Origin: Loxodes magnus
Taxonomy: Eukaryota > Ciliophora > Karyorelictea > Loxodida > Loxodidae
DNA length: 64,000 nt
Assembly (NCBI GenBank): GCA_946699065.1
Contig: CAMPDV010001601.1
Coordinates: forward strand, 1 to 64,000
Reading direction: 5' to 3'
Numbering within the stretch: the stretch's first letter is position 1; every line of letters starts with the position of its first letter. Below are positions 37,641-50,716 of the stretch, in pieces. The notes under the pieces were generated by a model that did no database searches, was not told the origin of the DNA, and saw nothing but the letters and a program-made list of their open reading frames with translations. The translations under genes and the position numbers were made by a program.

Positions 37641-40600
37641 ATTTTTAAGTTTAATTTAAACTTATTTATATTTAAAAAAGAAAAAATTTAATTTTATAAA
37701 TTTCTATTAATCAAATAGAAATCCAATTTTTATTTTAGATTTCAAAAATGAAACACTCCATTTTTAATTAAAAACAATGGCATTTAAAAAATCCAATATT
37801 TATTTTGACTTCAGGTTTTAATTATAATGATTAGGTTAGATATTAAATTTTGCAAACTTTTTATTATATTATATCATATTTTATTATTAATTATCATTAA
37901 ATATAAATTAATATTATAAAGATTAGTATATCTACTCATCATATAATTATATTTGTACATAATTTTTCTTTTAACTAAGAAGAGAACACAAAAAATATTT
38001 TTAATGTTTCAAATTTACTATTTCTAGTTTATTTTGTTCATATAAAATAGAATTTAATCAAATTTTTTATATCTAAATAAAGCATATATGAAGATTTTTT
38101 CCTCATGACACCTCTTTCTTAATCATAAAATTTTTACAGTTCTGTTATTATAGAAAATTTTTGCAATTTTTAGTGACTTTAACGAAATCTCGATTTTAAT
38201 GATAATAGATGAATCTTTTCTATTTTTCATTGATTCAATCTAAAATTTACAAGATATTTCGTATCATCAGTGAAAAATAAAATGTTATGAACCTACAAGC
38301 TATACTTCAAAGATACTTTACTCTTAAAATTTTTATAAATACTTTTATATAGTTCAAGTTGGTCCAAATTAAATAGTTAAATCACTACTTTAATTTATTT
38401 TTTTCAATTTTTTAATTTCTGAATTTAGATAAAATCAATAATTACTCTTGTCAAATATTTCATTTTTCTTTCTTGTAATTCACCATTTTCTTTTGATATC
38501 CTAGAAACTAGAATAATTAATTCTGTTCTAAAACTTTTAATTTTTTAGAAATTATTTTCCTGTTTCTATTTTGCTATTTTCTTATCGTACACTCATCGCT
38601 CTAATACAAATAAGTAAATAATAAAAGTAGACTCTAAGATTCTTACACTTTAATTATGTTCTAACTTAAGTTATCTCTTATATATTTTGACTGCTCACCT
38701 TTTTAATTTATTGAGATGATATTTTATTTTTTATCAATCATAATTTAAATTTATAAACTTTTTCCTTCCTCAAGTAATAAACCTTTTAACTTACAAGTTT
38801 AAATAATACTTATGTATATTAGTGAACTAACTGATATAAATAATATAAAAGCGTTAAATATTCCAATAAATATGAACTTAAAAAATTAAATTTTGAAAAT
38901 ATGCTAGAAGATTTGATAAAGTTTGTACTTTGACAAATAATTTTAGAGTATAATTAATCTTATAAAGGAATTTTATTTATAATGTCTTTGCTTTTTCAAT
39001 CTTTTTTAGTTATTTTATTGAATCATTTTACCATTAGATTATCAATATTTTTTAATTTACTTAATAAATATAACCATTAAAAATGTTTAATAATAAAAGA
39101 TATTCCTAAATACAAAATATTATCACTTACAGATTTCTTATTTTTAATAATTTTCTCTATTTATGATTATAGTAGGTAGATATATTTTATATAATAATTA
39201 ATAATATAATGCATATATATTTGTTTTTTAAATCAGATAAAAGATCTGAAACATTAACCTTTATTTCTATATTCTTTGTTTATTTTTTTAATTTAACTAC
39301 ATGATTTATATATGTTTCGTTAACTCTTTATTCTAAAATTTTATGATTGCTTTTAATAAGACTTTCTTCTTATTTACTTAAAATATTTTTATAAAGATAA
39401 AAAAGGTAACTTTTTCTAACAATTGAATGATAATTTTTTTAATCTTATAATACTTTAATACTAACATTATTAAAAATGAATTGTTTAGTTTTATATATTT
39501 ATTTTTAGTTTAAAATATTAAATTCTTTTTTAATTTACGAAGAACTTTTAAATCCTTTTTGCAAAATAAAAATATTTTATTCAAATTTCCTTTTAATTAT
39601 AACTTAAAATTTTAATCACTCAATTTAATAAATTTCAGTCAAATTATGTAATTATAGTAAAACTGAAAAATTTAATAACAAATACTAAAAAGAAATTAGC
39701 TAAAGTATCTATTAATTTTTATAATTAAGAAATTGAGATAATTTACTATTATAATATAATTATCTACTAGTTTAGAAATTTATTATATTTACTTCTTTTT
39801 TATTGTTCATTTTACAATTTTATTTTTATCTTTAATAATTTAAATTTATTTTATAATTGATAGGATTTATAAACTAACTAATACTAATTATTTGATTATG
39901 ATACATTTTTATTGAAATTAATTAAATAAGTTATTAATTTATATACTAATAAAGTATTATTAGTTTATCCATTTATTAATTGCATAATTAATTGCTTTTT
40001 TAAATTTAAATACTCAGTTAAGTTTTTAAGTTCATTGATGACTGGGAATTCAAAAAAAAATAAGAAAGGAATATTGATGGTAATTGTTTGAAGCATTCTA
40101 AATTAAATTCTTAAAATTGAAAATTTAATAATGCATTTTAAAACTGAAAAAAGGAAATAGTATAATGTTAAACATTTTGAATCTCCAGCACAAAATATAA
40201 AAGAGTATAATTAACTGTTTATTTATAAAGAGAATAGTAAAGCTAATTAATTTTATTTAATAATTATAATTAGTAAAATTACAAAAAATAATTGAAATCT
40301 TATAAAAATAATAAACATTTATAATTATTTATTATTTATATATAGCACTATATTTTAGGTTATTTCAGAAGTTTAGCAAAAATAATTAAGCAGTAGGAAA
40401 AAACTATATATGTTTTATATATCGTAAAATTATTAAATTGAGCTTAAATTTTAATTAAAGCATTATAAAGGTTTTTAGAAACCAAAGATACCAAAATTTT
40501 GAGAAAAATTATAAAAAATTGATTTAAAAAGATATTTAATGAAAATTATTATTCATTTTCTAACGTATGCAAAACTTGTTATGAATTTTATTTTGGAGGA

Positions 40601-41060
40601 AACTAATAAATCCCTTAAAACATTTAAGCATCTATTTTTTTATATAGTTTATTTTTAATTTTTAATCATCATAAATCAATAATCAAAATCTTCTTTATTC
40701 TTTTTTCATAATATATAAATATTTTTTTAGGTAAATTATTATCTTGAACTTTCTAAAAGATTATTACTATTTTATAAATATCTCATTTCCTATTTCTTTA
40801 TTTCAATTATTTCTTCTTTAGATTTTTATTTTACAATTTTATTGATTTGTATAATTTATAAAAATTTTTATCTATTTTTAGGTAAATTACTTATATTAAT
40901 TATTTATAAAGTTAGCTTTTACTTGAATATTATTATTATAATTATGCTGTATTAAAATATACTGCATTTACATTTTTTTGTAATATTAAATTAACTTATT
41001 TTCAGGAATTATATTTTACATTTATAATTTCTTTTTTTAGTGAAAAATAATATTGATTCA
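37641..41060. other. AT-rich DNA, no gene seen
   Basis: Long low-complexity region without supported frames. Confidence 0.45.
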
Positions 41061-41070
41061 AATAAAATTT

Positions 41071-41900
41071 TTAAGATAAGATAAATAAAGTGATCTCTAT
41101 TAGTAGGTTTATCACTGATAAGTTTATAAATTGCTTTGCTGTGATGAATGGATTATTTCGTTCGATCGCGAAATCCTTCCAATCTTTTTCAGATTCACTT
41201 TTTCTATTATATAACGACTTACGCAAATTTAACCTTTCTTGACCACAGGAATCATGTTCTATACTGTTTTGGCCCAAATATTTAATTTAAACTTCTTTTT
41301 TGAGCATTTATTATATCTAAATGTAATTAGTCTCCACTGTATATCTTTTTCTTGTAGATCTTTCCTATTGGAGAGCAGTATAATTTATTCATATCATTTC
41401 ATTTCTTTTAGGTTTTTTAGTTTTTATTTCTTCTAAAAATGTCAGCATGTTCTAAAATATGCCAATATTCTAACGGTACAAGCATCTCTTTTTTCAATTT
41501 TTAGAGCCATGACCTATTTTTGAAATTTTTGAAATTTTTAGAATTTTTTCTGATTCGAAAGAGTTTTTTAATTCTGTTCTTCAATTACATGAAAATTTTT
41601 ATTAGGATTTCGAATGAAAAAGAGTTTACATAATTGTTTAGTCTATTAATTTCTTGTAATATTTTACTCCATTTTTCCATTTATTACCTAACTTGCAATA
41701 TTGAAGATTTAGTGTTAATTTCTGTTTTTAGTCATTGTTTTATTTTTATAGTTTTTGTATAGAATAGGTTAGAGAATTAATTCGTTTTAAGTCTTAGAGA
41801 TATTATTAAAATTTTCCTTTTGCTACTTTAAGGGAGTAAATTTCAATGAGCGAATTTTATTAGATGATATCCTTTAGTTCTTTTTGGGTTATTCCTTAGA
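41071..41900 (-). pseudogene. LINE ORF1 (gag-like), copy B
   Basis: Same architecture as copy A: a coiled-coil N-terminus toward 41.88 kb, the knuckle region at about 41.5 kb where the paired Cys codons are lost (K-F-Q-K-F-Q-K-I-G-H), and a well-preserved C-terminal part (E-M-I-[TGA]-I-N-Y-T-A-L-Q, then Q-Q-M-L-K-K-E, then G-Q-E-R-L-N-L-R-K-S-L-Y-N-R-K). TGA at 41389-41391 is at the same position as in copy A although the surrounding residues have diverged. The knuckle loss makes this copy unlikely to work. Confidence 0.75.
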
Positions 41901-42639
41901 AGCAATTCTATTATATAAAAAATATATTTAATTATTTTTCTTAATGCTTTTTACTAAAAATTAATAATTATTTCATCTATAATAATTTTTGAAGCTTAAA
42001 CTGTCACTTTTGAGGCATATTCAACTTTTGTTCAGATTTATTAAGTATCTAAAAACTGTGACGATTCTTTTACAGAATAAGTTTAGGTTAAATTATTATT
42101 ATTATTTATATAATAAATTGTATATTACTCCTAAGTTTAAACTATATCAATTATAATTCTTCCACTTCTTAAATTTCTCACAATATTTTATTACTACAAT
42201 TAGTTATTTTCTGCTAATTAATTTACTTTTTTAAAGCTTCTTAATGTTTGTTTATAGTTGCATTAATTTTAATCTATTAAGGCTATTTAAAATTTATAGA
42301 TTATTTACTAAAAGCTTATCAGATTATACTCAAAAATAATAAGAGCTTATTAATTTACCAGTTTCTTTTTAGGATCTATTTTCAACTTATTAGTTAAATA
42401 ATAGCATTTATAATTTTTTAAAAACCTTTATTTTAAACTATTCTAATCGTAAATTCCTTTTATAATTTAGCTTATTCTTTTACTTTTAAATTATTAGATT
42501 AGCTTATTTATGAATTTTACATTTTATTAAGAATATAAATACTCACTTCCATTATATTATAGCTAGAATTTTCAAAATAAATCTGCAGAAATTTATACTG
42601 TTATATTACCTTAGCTTACTAGTCTATAGTATGAAAACG

Positions 42640-42870
42640 AAAATTCCTTTTTAATTATATTAAAAATAAATAATCAATAAATAAGATTATTGAGCGCGTA
42701 GCACCTCAATGGCGCTGCTCTTTGATAAAGATTTTCAAAGTTAAAAAAATCTTCACTGAAGTCTTCCATAAAAGCATTCTCTTGTGAGTCTTATCTTCTT
42801 TTGGCTACTACAAAGATTCTTTTTCGGTTCTTCGCTCATGGGATACTTCTTGGAACCAGAATTTAAGCTA
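42640..42870 (-). repeat. Solo SINE-like / LINE-leader unit
   Basis: The minus strand reads gtatcccatgagcgaagaac ... caagagaatgc ... ggaagacttcagtgaag ... and ends in GAGGTGC-TAC-GCGCTC (about 42692-42707), AATAATC and TTATTTATTGATTATTT. It is homologous to 53830-54075 in front of LINE ORF1 copy E. No ORF1 follows here, so the unit can stand alone, as expected of a SINE or a truncated 5' leader. Confidence 0.65.
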
Positions 42871-45350
42871 ATTTAACTACATTTTATTTAAAAATGCTTT
42901 CTATAGTAAATAATTACTATACTAAATGCTCTTTTGTTTAACTTTTTCAACTTTAAATTAAAAGCATTTTGCTATAAACAATTTTTATTATTTAGCTTGT
43001 TTTACTGTAATAAAGTAATAGTTTCTTACAAATGTTCTACTTATATAATATTTCAGTTTTTATCAAAATATAAATAAGTTATTATAGAACTTACAAGCTA
43101 TTACTGATATAACTTTGCTAGTTATTTGTATAAAGTTTAAAAATATAATTGATTATTCTTAAACCAGCTAAAGTAAAATTTTTTAGATAAGTCATTTATA
43201 ATTTTTTAGGACAATGTACTAAAGAAGGAGTATTAACACTCTAAAAAATAGTCGAAAAAACATAGAAACTAAAAATTAAAAAAGTTTGATTTGCTTTGAT
43301 CAAGTTTGAGTTTATAAATTGAAAAGCTGAAATTAAAAAAGCATGCTAAAAAGGAAATTTCTTATTAGTATAATATACTATATTTACTTTTAACTGATAA
43401 GCAAATTATGGCTATTTCTAAAAGCAAAAACATAATTTGAGTATAAATTAGAATTTTAAATCTTAAAAAGAAAAAAAGGAAGAGTTTTCAATCAATTATT
43501 TTAGAAGAAAAAAGAATATAATTTATTTTTAGTTTCTGATATGAATAGTAATAATCTAAGGGTAATTAAAAATATCAATGCTTAATTATAGGTCATATAT
43601 CTACATCATCGGGGCATTAATGGTAAAAAATAAACTAGGTCTTATTTACCGCTTAGAAGTGTAAGAGGTATAAAATTTGGCTTAAATTAAACCTAAGACT
43701 AATAACTAGTTGTTCGATTACTTAAAATGTTGAATTACAGGTCATTAATCCTTTATTTTAATTATGGCTCAGTTCGATTCTCCGCTTGGGAACAATTACA
43801 ATTTTTTTAACCAAGTACTTAAAGGTATAATGGTCATATGTATAAAGAATGGTCAATGATTAATAAAGAAAATTTAGATTTTTGCTTTAGTATAATATCT
43901 TCACTAAAATTAAGAGTAATAGAAATTAGGTAAATAGCATAATTTATAAGCATATAGTAATTTTATTTTACTATTTTAAGTATCAAACTTATTTAAATCA
44001 TGGATGTAGGACAAAAGATATAAATATCAAATAGCTTTCTAGTTAGAATAACATATTAATCCCTCTCGTAATTAATATTTATTAAGTATATTAAAATAAA
44101 TAGGCTTGCTTTTATTTTAGAGTAACTTACTAAAATTACTGTATAAATGACATACAAGTAAAATTATAAATATCCTATAGATTTCAAGAATCAAAAGAAA
44201 ATATAACATTAATTTAGATTTCTAAACTATTTATTAATATCCAATAAGAACAGATTTTAATAATCTTGATTAGATTTAAAACTAGTTAATAGGGTTAAAA
44301 ACTTTTGTACTATAACTTATTTAAAATAATTAAGAATAGTGAATTCTATAGTTTAAAGCTATTCTTAGCTAAATTTTATTTTGCTAATTTGATGATTATA
44401 GTATTTCAAGTTGCTATATCTGTAAATTCTATAACTATGGCTTAATTTTATTAAATCTAGATTTGCAAGATTTTTATCTTTGATTACATTTCCTTATTCA
44501 AAGATTGATATTTGCTTTGATAATTTAATTAAATAAACTCTATAGTTACTAACTACTTTTATTCTAAATTAAGAATATATAAGTATTTCTATTTCCTTTA
44601 AGCAATTTACTTTTATTCAATTCTAATTAGCTAGTTAATATAATCCTTAGTTTATTATAAGAATTTAGATTTTAGGTTATATTTTAAGAAAAATAACTTA
44701 CCAGCTTTTAATTTAAAAGAGTCAAATTTTAAAGCTGCATTGTCTTTTTAAATGCAAGATAAGGAGAGGGATATGAAACTTCAAAATCAATCGATTTGGA
44801 TAATTTATCTGGTATAACTAGATTTAAACACCTCAGTTTTGACGGAAAGATTCTGATATCTTTAATTACTATCATAATTTTGTATCGTTAGAAGTTTTGA
44901 AAATGAGGATAATAAAATAGCTTTAAGACTGCTAAGTAGATAAAAATGGATTATTAGAAGTTCTGGTTTGAAAGGAAGAGCTAACTAGAAAGTTATTAAT
45001 TAGCATTAGAAAAAACTAGAAAGATTAATAGATTTAAGCATAATTTTTGAAAATATAAGGTAGTAAGCCAAAGAAGATAGAGAAGTAATGAACTAGTCAT
45101 CTTCTAAAATGCTTTAATATGAAAGAAAATTCCTAAGCCAGAGAAAAGAAACAATATGCATATGGATTCTGAAAGTTTTTCTTAATTTGTAAATAATTGA
45201 GAAGGCAATGTTTTTAATAAACATACTAACAATGATAAAGAAGAGTTGAAGAACTATAATTTAAGGATTGATAGTATTTTTGCAAATTTTGATTTTTTTA
45301 AATAAAAGAAGGCTCTTTATCAGTAAGAATTTAGCTTAATAGACTTACAA
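42871..45350. other. AT-rich DNA; right part may be ORF2 sequence upstream of the RT
   Basis: Between 44.7 and 45.35 kb coding-like fragments occur on the plus strand that could be the endonuclease-to-RT linker of the LINE that follows. No catalytic motif was seen. Confidence 0.35.
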
Positions 45351-45359
45351 TAAGTTAAA

Positions 45360-46923
45360 TAAACCATCAAGAGTGCTTGATATCAGAGTTGAGCTTATCA
45401 AATATGCTAGTAATGAATTTTATGTTGTACTTTAGAGATTTATGAATAATATGCTAGGAAAGCATACAATTCCAAAATAATTCAAGCAAGTTAGAATCCT
45501 TTCAATTTATAAAAAGGATCAAAGAGTAATTGAAAGAACTGGAGACCTATCCCACTTATAAATATTATCCTTAAAATATATGATAAATAATCCTTAAAGA
45601 ATTTATGAATCATTTATGGGCGTAAAATTATACACCCTTCATAATAAGGATTTTTAAAGAAGAGATAAACAATATATCAAGTACAGAAGATGAGGAAGAG
45701 AAAAATATCTTTTGTTACTCTTATAGACGCAGAAAAGACGATTGACACTATTAGCAGGGATTTAATATTTGGACATTTACATAAACTTAAGATCCCGCTT
45801 GCTCTAATAAATTGTATCGAATCTTTTTATTCAAATCTAAACGTTAGATTTCTTTTAGTCGAAACATTATCGAGAAATTTGAATTATATAAAAGAGTATT
45901 TTGCAAGGAAGTTCGCATGGTCCAGTTCTTACCCTTATTTTTTTTTATGACATTGTAATCAAATATTTGGAAACTTATTAAAAACAACTTTGCTTAAAAA
46001 CTTTGTTGACGTTTGCTTTTCCCCAAGTTTGAGAAGATGGCAAATTATTACCTTCTAATAAAGATAATATAAATTTAGACCACATATGAAGTATTTAGTT
46101 TAGTTAAATTAGAAAATACTGAAAATGTAAATATGTTTGATTTAGAAATAAGAGCTTGAAGTATGAAAATTTAGAGTTCAATAAAAAATGTAAATTATTA
46201 ACAAATTTAAATATCAAAAAAGTCACTATCTAGGATATACAATTAATGAAAATGAAAACTATAAAGTTAATTGCTAAGAAGTTTCAATGAAGTATTAAAA
46301 ATGTATGAGTGGATCTATCTAAAACTTATCTAAATATCAAATTATTTCTCCTTAGAACTTTAAATAGATTTTTTCGAACAGATTTACTACCAAAGGCAAA
46401 GTAAGGATTAGAAGTAATTCCTTAGCAATTCTTTGGAGTATAAAAAGTAAAGCATGATATAATCTCCAGCTAAAGAAAAGTCGCAAGATGTGCTTTACAA
46501 AGTCTTAATTCTATTTTTAATGAATCTTGCTTTATTGACTCAAATTGGTTACTTTTTGAAAATTATATTGCAATGAGGTATTTCAAATTCTATATAAAGC
46601 TTTGAACTGAATCTTAAACGGATTCAAACTATGATGTAGCATTTCTATTAATAAATCAATAATTATTGAAACAAGAGTAAAATCTTTACTTATTAATAAG
46701 CAAAGCTAGATTCATTTTAGTTTAATTGAAAAAATAATCTGGAATAATTTATGAGAATTCAATCTCTCTCAAAGGAAATATGAGGAAGGAAGAATCTAAT
46801 AGCTTATCTCCAGTTAAATATCCAACAGTTAAATATAAAGTTATATAAGAATGTATTTAGATGCTCCTAAAGTTTAATGTATTATTAGGTTAAATTTCTA
46901 AAGGAGAAGTGAATATGAAATGA
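45360..46923 (+). pseudogene. LINE ORF2, reverse transcriptase to C-terminus
   Basis: The plus strand shows the RT motifs in order. These are N-K-P-S-R-V-L-D-I-R-V-E-L-I-K-Y-A and R-I-L-S-I-Y-K-K-D; N-W-R-P-I-P-L-I-N at 45537; F-V-T-L-I-D-A-E-K-T-I-D-T-I with the first catalytic Asp; P-L-A-L-I-N-C-I-E-S-F-Y-S-N-L; a damaged F-A-D-D position (T-F-A-F-P near 46012); motif E, H-Y-L-G-Y-T-I-N-E at 46224; and then the thumb and tail ending K-G-E-V-N-M-K at TGA 46921-46923. One internal TGA lies at 46603-46605 (Y-I-K-L-[TGA]-T-E-S). Frameshifts near 45.94 and 46.34 kb and the lost catalytic Asp pair make it inactive. Same family as the LINE at 15.2-17.4 kb. Confidence 0.88.
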
Positions 46924-47200
46924 ATAATTATAAGAAAGTTATGAAGCAATTAGAAAGGAGCTAAATAGATAATACTTAAAATAAAATAAATAAAGCATAA
47001 AGTAAAGCATAAATAAAGATCGAAATTCAATAAATAGTATAATAACGAATGAAAATTATAAAATCCTATCAATAAAAGCTTTTTATTAAATATAGAAATA
47101 TATCGCATCTCTATTAAAGCAAAAAGTTAATTCTATGAATAATAAACTTAAAAAACAGAAATATCTGAAGAAAAAACTTTAACATTCAATTAGTTTCTTT

Positions 47201-47213
47201 TAGTGCTACACTA
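47201..47213 (+). other. LINE 3' hairpin, TAGTG-CTA-CACTA
   Basis: A perfect 5-bp stem with a CTA loop lies 278 nt after the ORF2 stop. Its core GTGCTACAC is shared with the terminal hairpins of the short repeat units at 10.98, 25.6, 42.7 and 53.7 kb. In LINE/SINE pairs the RT recognises such a 3' stem-loop. Confidence 0.45.
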
Positions 47214-47978
47214 CTAGAAGTTATAAATATAAATCATTTGTATGCAAAAAGACTTTTTAGTTTAGTCCTTAAAAATCTATAAAACTGAAAATTATTAGAA
47301 TAAAGTATTATACAATTTATAGATATCCATTTTTAAAGGTATTTATTATATTAACGGAATATTTCCGAAAGTAGTGTCTTCTAAAATAAAATTTGCAAAA
47401 ATTCTTTCTAAGAAATGGTTTAAATATTAATTTAAAATATAGCATAATAATAATAAATTAAGTAAGGATATAAATTGTGTGCTTAAAATAAATCTGCACT
47501 AAATAGTTTAATAGCTATAATTTTTAAAAGCCATTTTTTCTTTTTATGCTTCAGAAAATTATCGATTTTTGCTTTGATAGAGAAACAATTTTGAAAAATT
47601 AAACTGAGAAAAATATGAAATATAAAAAGAGTTATAGTTTCTAAGGAAAAATGGCAAGGAAAATATAATAATAAAACGTTTAAGTTAGTTATTTATATAT
47701 TCACTAATAAAAATTAAATTATTATATTATATGTTAAATAATAGAGTCAACCATTAAATTATTTTCAATTAGTTACTAGGGATCATAATATCCTTCTATA
47801 TTTATATCATAAATCTCTCTAAAATTTCAGCTAAAAGTAAATAAAATTAATCAATAATGTGTAAGTACTGAGAGAAAGATGACATCTTTTGTATTGCTTT
47901 AGAATAAGATTTTTAACTTGAAGATGGCTTTTGAGTAAAGCATCTTTAACTAAATAGAGTGTAAATTTAAATTCGTCA
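47214..47978. other. AT-rich DNA, possible upstream exon of the coiled-coil gene at right
   Basis: A short frame near 47.92-47.97 kb (K-M-A-F-E-Q-S-I-F-N-Q-I-E) could precede the next gene. Otherwise nothing seen. Confidence 0.3.
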
Positions 47979-50716
47979 ATGTACTATTAAATTTAAACTC
48001 CATAATATGCATTTAAATTAATATCTAAGGAGAAAATTCAAATTAGATTGAATCAAATCTTTTTGAAAAAGCCTCGAAATAAATTTTAATATCTGATGAT
48101 TAATAAAAATGTGCAAAAAACTGAAAATAAATAGGTAGTGAATGTCAGAATCGACCAATTAGAAAAAGATATAACCGATTCTCTGAGCTAAATGAAAACG
48201 TATTCCTCTAAAAGATATCGATGAATGATCCGAAGTATGCATGATAAATTAAATTTCCTATCGGAAAATAATGAGATGCTGATATTACAAGAGACTAGGA
48301 CATAAAGTGAGAAATTGTTTCCGATTTAGAGTAAAAGAAAAGAGAATCATGGAAATTTAATGGAAAAATATATTCAAATTTTATTGCAATTAAGAAGGCA
48401 AACTTTACAGGAAAAAAATTACTCCAACTAAATAAAAAAGCTCCATTTATCTAATATCCAGTTAAGGAATTCAATAAGAAACGAATGTGACTCAACCAAT
48501 CAAAAACTATTAGAAAGAACAAAATAAAAATAATTAAGACTTATGATAGACATGATCCAAGCAAATTTGAAGTTAAAGCTTTTATTTAACAATAAACTTT
48601 TAATTCGTGATGAACCAAATATAGGTGAAATCATGCTAATTTATTATTATTATTGAACGAAATATAAAAATGGAGGATGAAATAAAATCGCAAGATTTTA
48701 TTCTTAGCAGCTCTCCTTTATTTCAAAATAAAAAAGCTGTTATCTAAAAAGATTTGCATAGATAGGTTCAAGATAACGTTAAAGGAATAGATTTAGACTA
48801 ATTTATCTTCAGAGAGTTAAAGGAATTATAAGCCTATTAAGAAACTATAACTAGTAACCTATAAACAAATACCTTCGAGTTCTTTTAAATATCTAAATAT
48901 AGCTCTAAAACGTGGATATTCGTTGTAGAATATTTGAAGGGAATAGAAATAATCCTATAGACAAATTAGTTTACCTTAGTAGCATCTTAGATTTAAAAAA
49001 CATGTTTAAAAGATTTGTATAATTAAGATATAGAATCCTCTAAAGAGATAGATATATTATATAATTAACTATAATTAAGCTAAGAAAGATATAAGAAAAG
49101 TAAGCAAAACTAAGATTAAAGTTTATCAATGTAATTATAATACAAATAATTAGTTTTTTAGTTTGCTAGAATAGGTAATAGATTTGCTTACTATAGTTCA
49201 ACAAATATTAACAAAAATATGTTAAATTCTATACTATTAACAAAGCAAGAGCAATAAGTCTAGATAAACTAATTCATACTTAAGTATCTTAGTTTAAGAT
49301 AATACAACTAACACTATAAGCAACTAATCATTTTATAAGTTTTCTTAAGTTTACTTCTAAGATTTACATTTTCACAATCTAATCTAATGATATCAATAAC
49401 TAAATCTTGATTACTTTAGTGGCTGTTTAAAATAAGAGGAAAAAGAAAAATAATTATTGAGAACTAATTAAGACTAAGGGGGAAATAAAACCGAATAAAA
49501 ACTAAAGCTTGGTACAAAGATTAGTAGAATCAAACTAATATGACTCAAATTTTAAGATATATTAGAATGAATTTACCTATTAGACAAATAATTTAACTAT
49601 ATAAAAAGTAAATATCAATTAAATTATAATACATTTCCATAAAAAAATGAAAAAGAGAGTGAAATCTCTATAGATTGTAAAAAGTGCTAGCAATTTTAGT
49701 AGGATATCTAAATAATATTGAAAGTTATTAGGTTATTTTGGGATAATGAAATTAAAGAAAAATGTATTAACAAAATTAAAATTAATCAAAAGTAGAAATG
49801 GTTGAACTCAGTACCAAGTCTGTTATTAAAGAAGCTTTTAACTAGTTAGTTTAAGTTAAAAATGCTGCTATAAGAATGATTGTGGAACTATGACTAAAAC
49901 TACTAAGTAAAAACTTGATCTTTCCTTTTAAGAGTTATAAAATCTAAAATGGAGTAATTTTAAAATGTAAGAAGCTTAAAATAATCTGAATATTAGATAG
50001 TCTGAATTGGCACAAGATTATGATTATGAGCATGAAATTGAACATAAACTAAATGAAAATTAAAGAGTATCTTAACTTTAAAAGGAGAAGAAAGAAGATA
50101 TATCTCAATAAATTTTCAAATATTACAAATAAAATTAAGCTAGATAGATAATTAAACTAAGTGATTTATATGATTAATTATAAAATTGCAATTAGAGTTA
50201 ACTTTAAGATCTAGAAACTTTAAATATGAATATAAGGGAAGAACGTTATGATAAATATAATGGATGCTTAGTTGATTTCGAAGTAATTGGGGAGAATAAC
50301 TTAGAAGATTAATAAAATTATATTCTGCAAGAGCAGAAGGCAATACATCATGTTTGGACTTTACAATCAATTATTACTTTACATAGAAGATAGGGGAAAT
50401 CAAAAAACTATTTAAAACCACAGAAAGGATGAGATCAATGCAAACTGCACATTTTTAAATTGAAGATATCGATAAAGAAGAAGATAATTCCCATTTTATG
50501 CATATACAAAATTACATAAAGTTATTATTAGAGAAATAATTTCTATTAACAAATTTAAAGCCTTTTGCTATAATTCTTCATATGATTGATAACAAAGCCA
50601 TTTCAAAATTAAATTCTCTGAGATTTGTATATGTGGAGAATTAGATCGTTTCGTTCATATTTAATCATGATAATCTAGACCGTTTTAATAAAATTATTTA
50701 AAAGAAATTGTTGTGA
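47979..50716 (+). pseudogene. Long coiled-coil protein gene, frame-disrupted
   Basis: ATG at 47979 (M-Y-Y-Q-I-Q-T-P-Q-Y-A-F) starts a plus-strand coding run that continues, with frame changes, to TGA 50714-50716. Segments: 47979-48656 (D-Q-L-E-K-D-I-T-D-S-L; E-N-N-E-M-L-I-L-Q-E-T; one TGA at 48222), 48571-49410 (up to 246 aa from ATG 48670; L-Y-N-Q-L-Q-L-S-Q-E-R-Y-K-K-S), about 49390-49560, 49750-49893 (E-L-S-T-K-S-V-I-K-E-A-F), 49863-50440 (F-Q-E-L-Q-N-L-K; E-H-E-I-E-H-K-L-N-E-N-Q-R) and about 50360-50716 (I-G-E-I-K-K-L-F-K; H-M-I-D-N-K-A-I-S-K-L-N-S-L-R-F). The Glu/Lys/Gln-rich heptad-like character suggests a structural, possibly cytoskeletal or axonemal protein of about 900 aa. The breaks may be indels or mini-introns. 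No family named. Confidence 0.65.

Noticed and set aside
43770-43800. GTTCGATTC resembling a tRNA T-loop
   Set aside because: The flanking bases do not form the T stem and no acceptor, D or anticodon arms are found in place.
48225-48330. N-E-M-L-I-L-Q-E-T read as a LINE endonuclease motif
   Set aside because: The residues before and after continue as a long coiled coil, with no N-x-R-G or G-D-F-N motifs, so it belongs to the coiled-coil gene.
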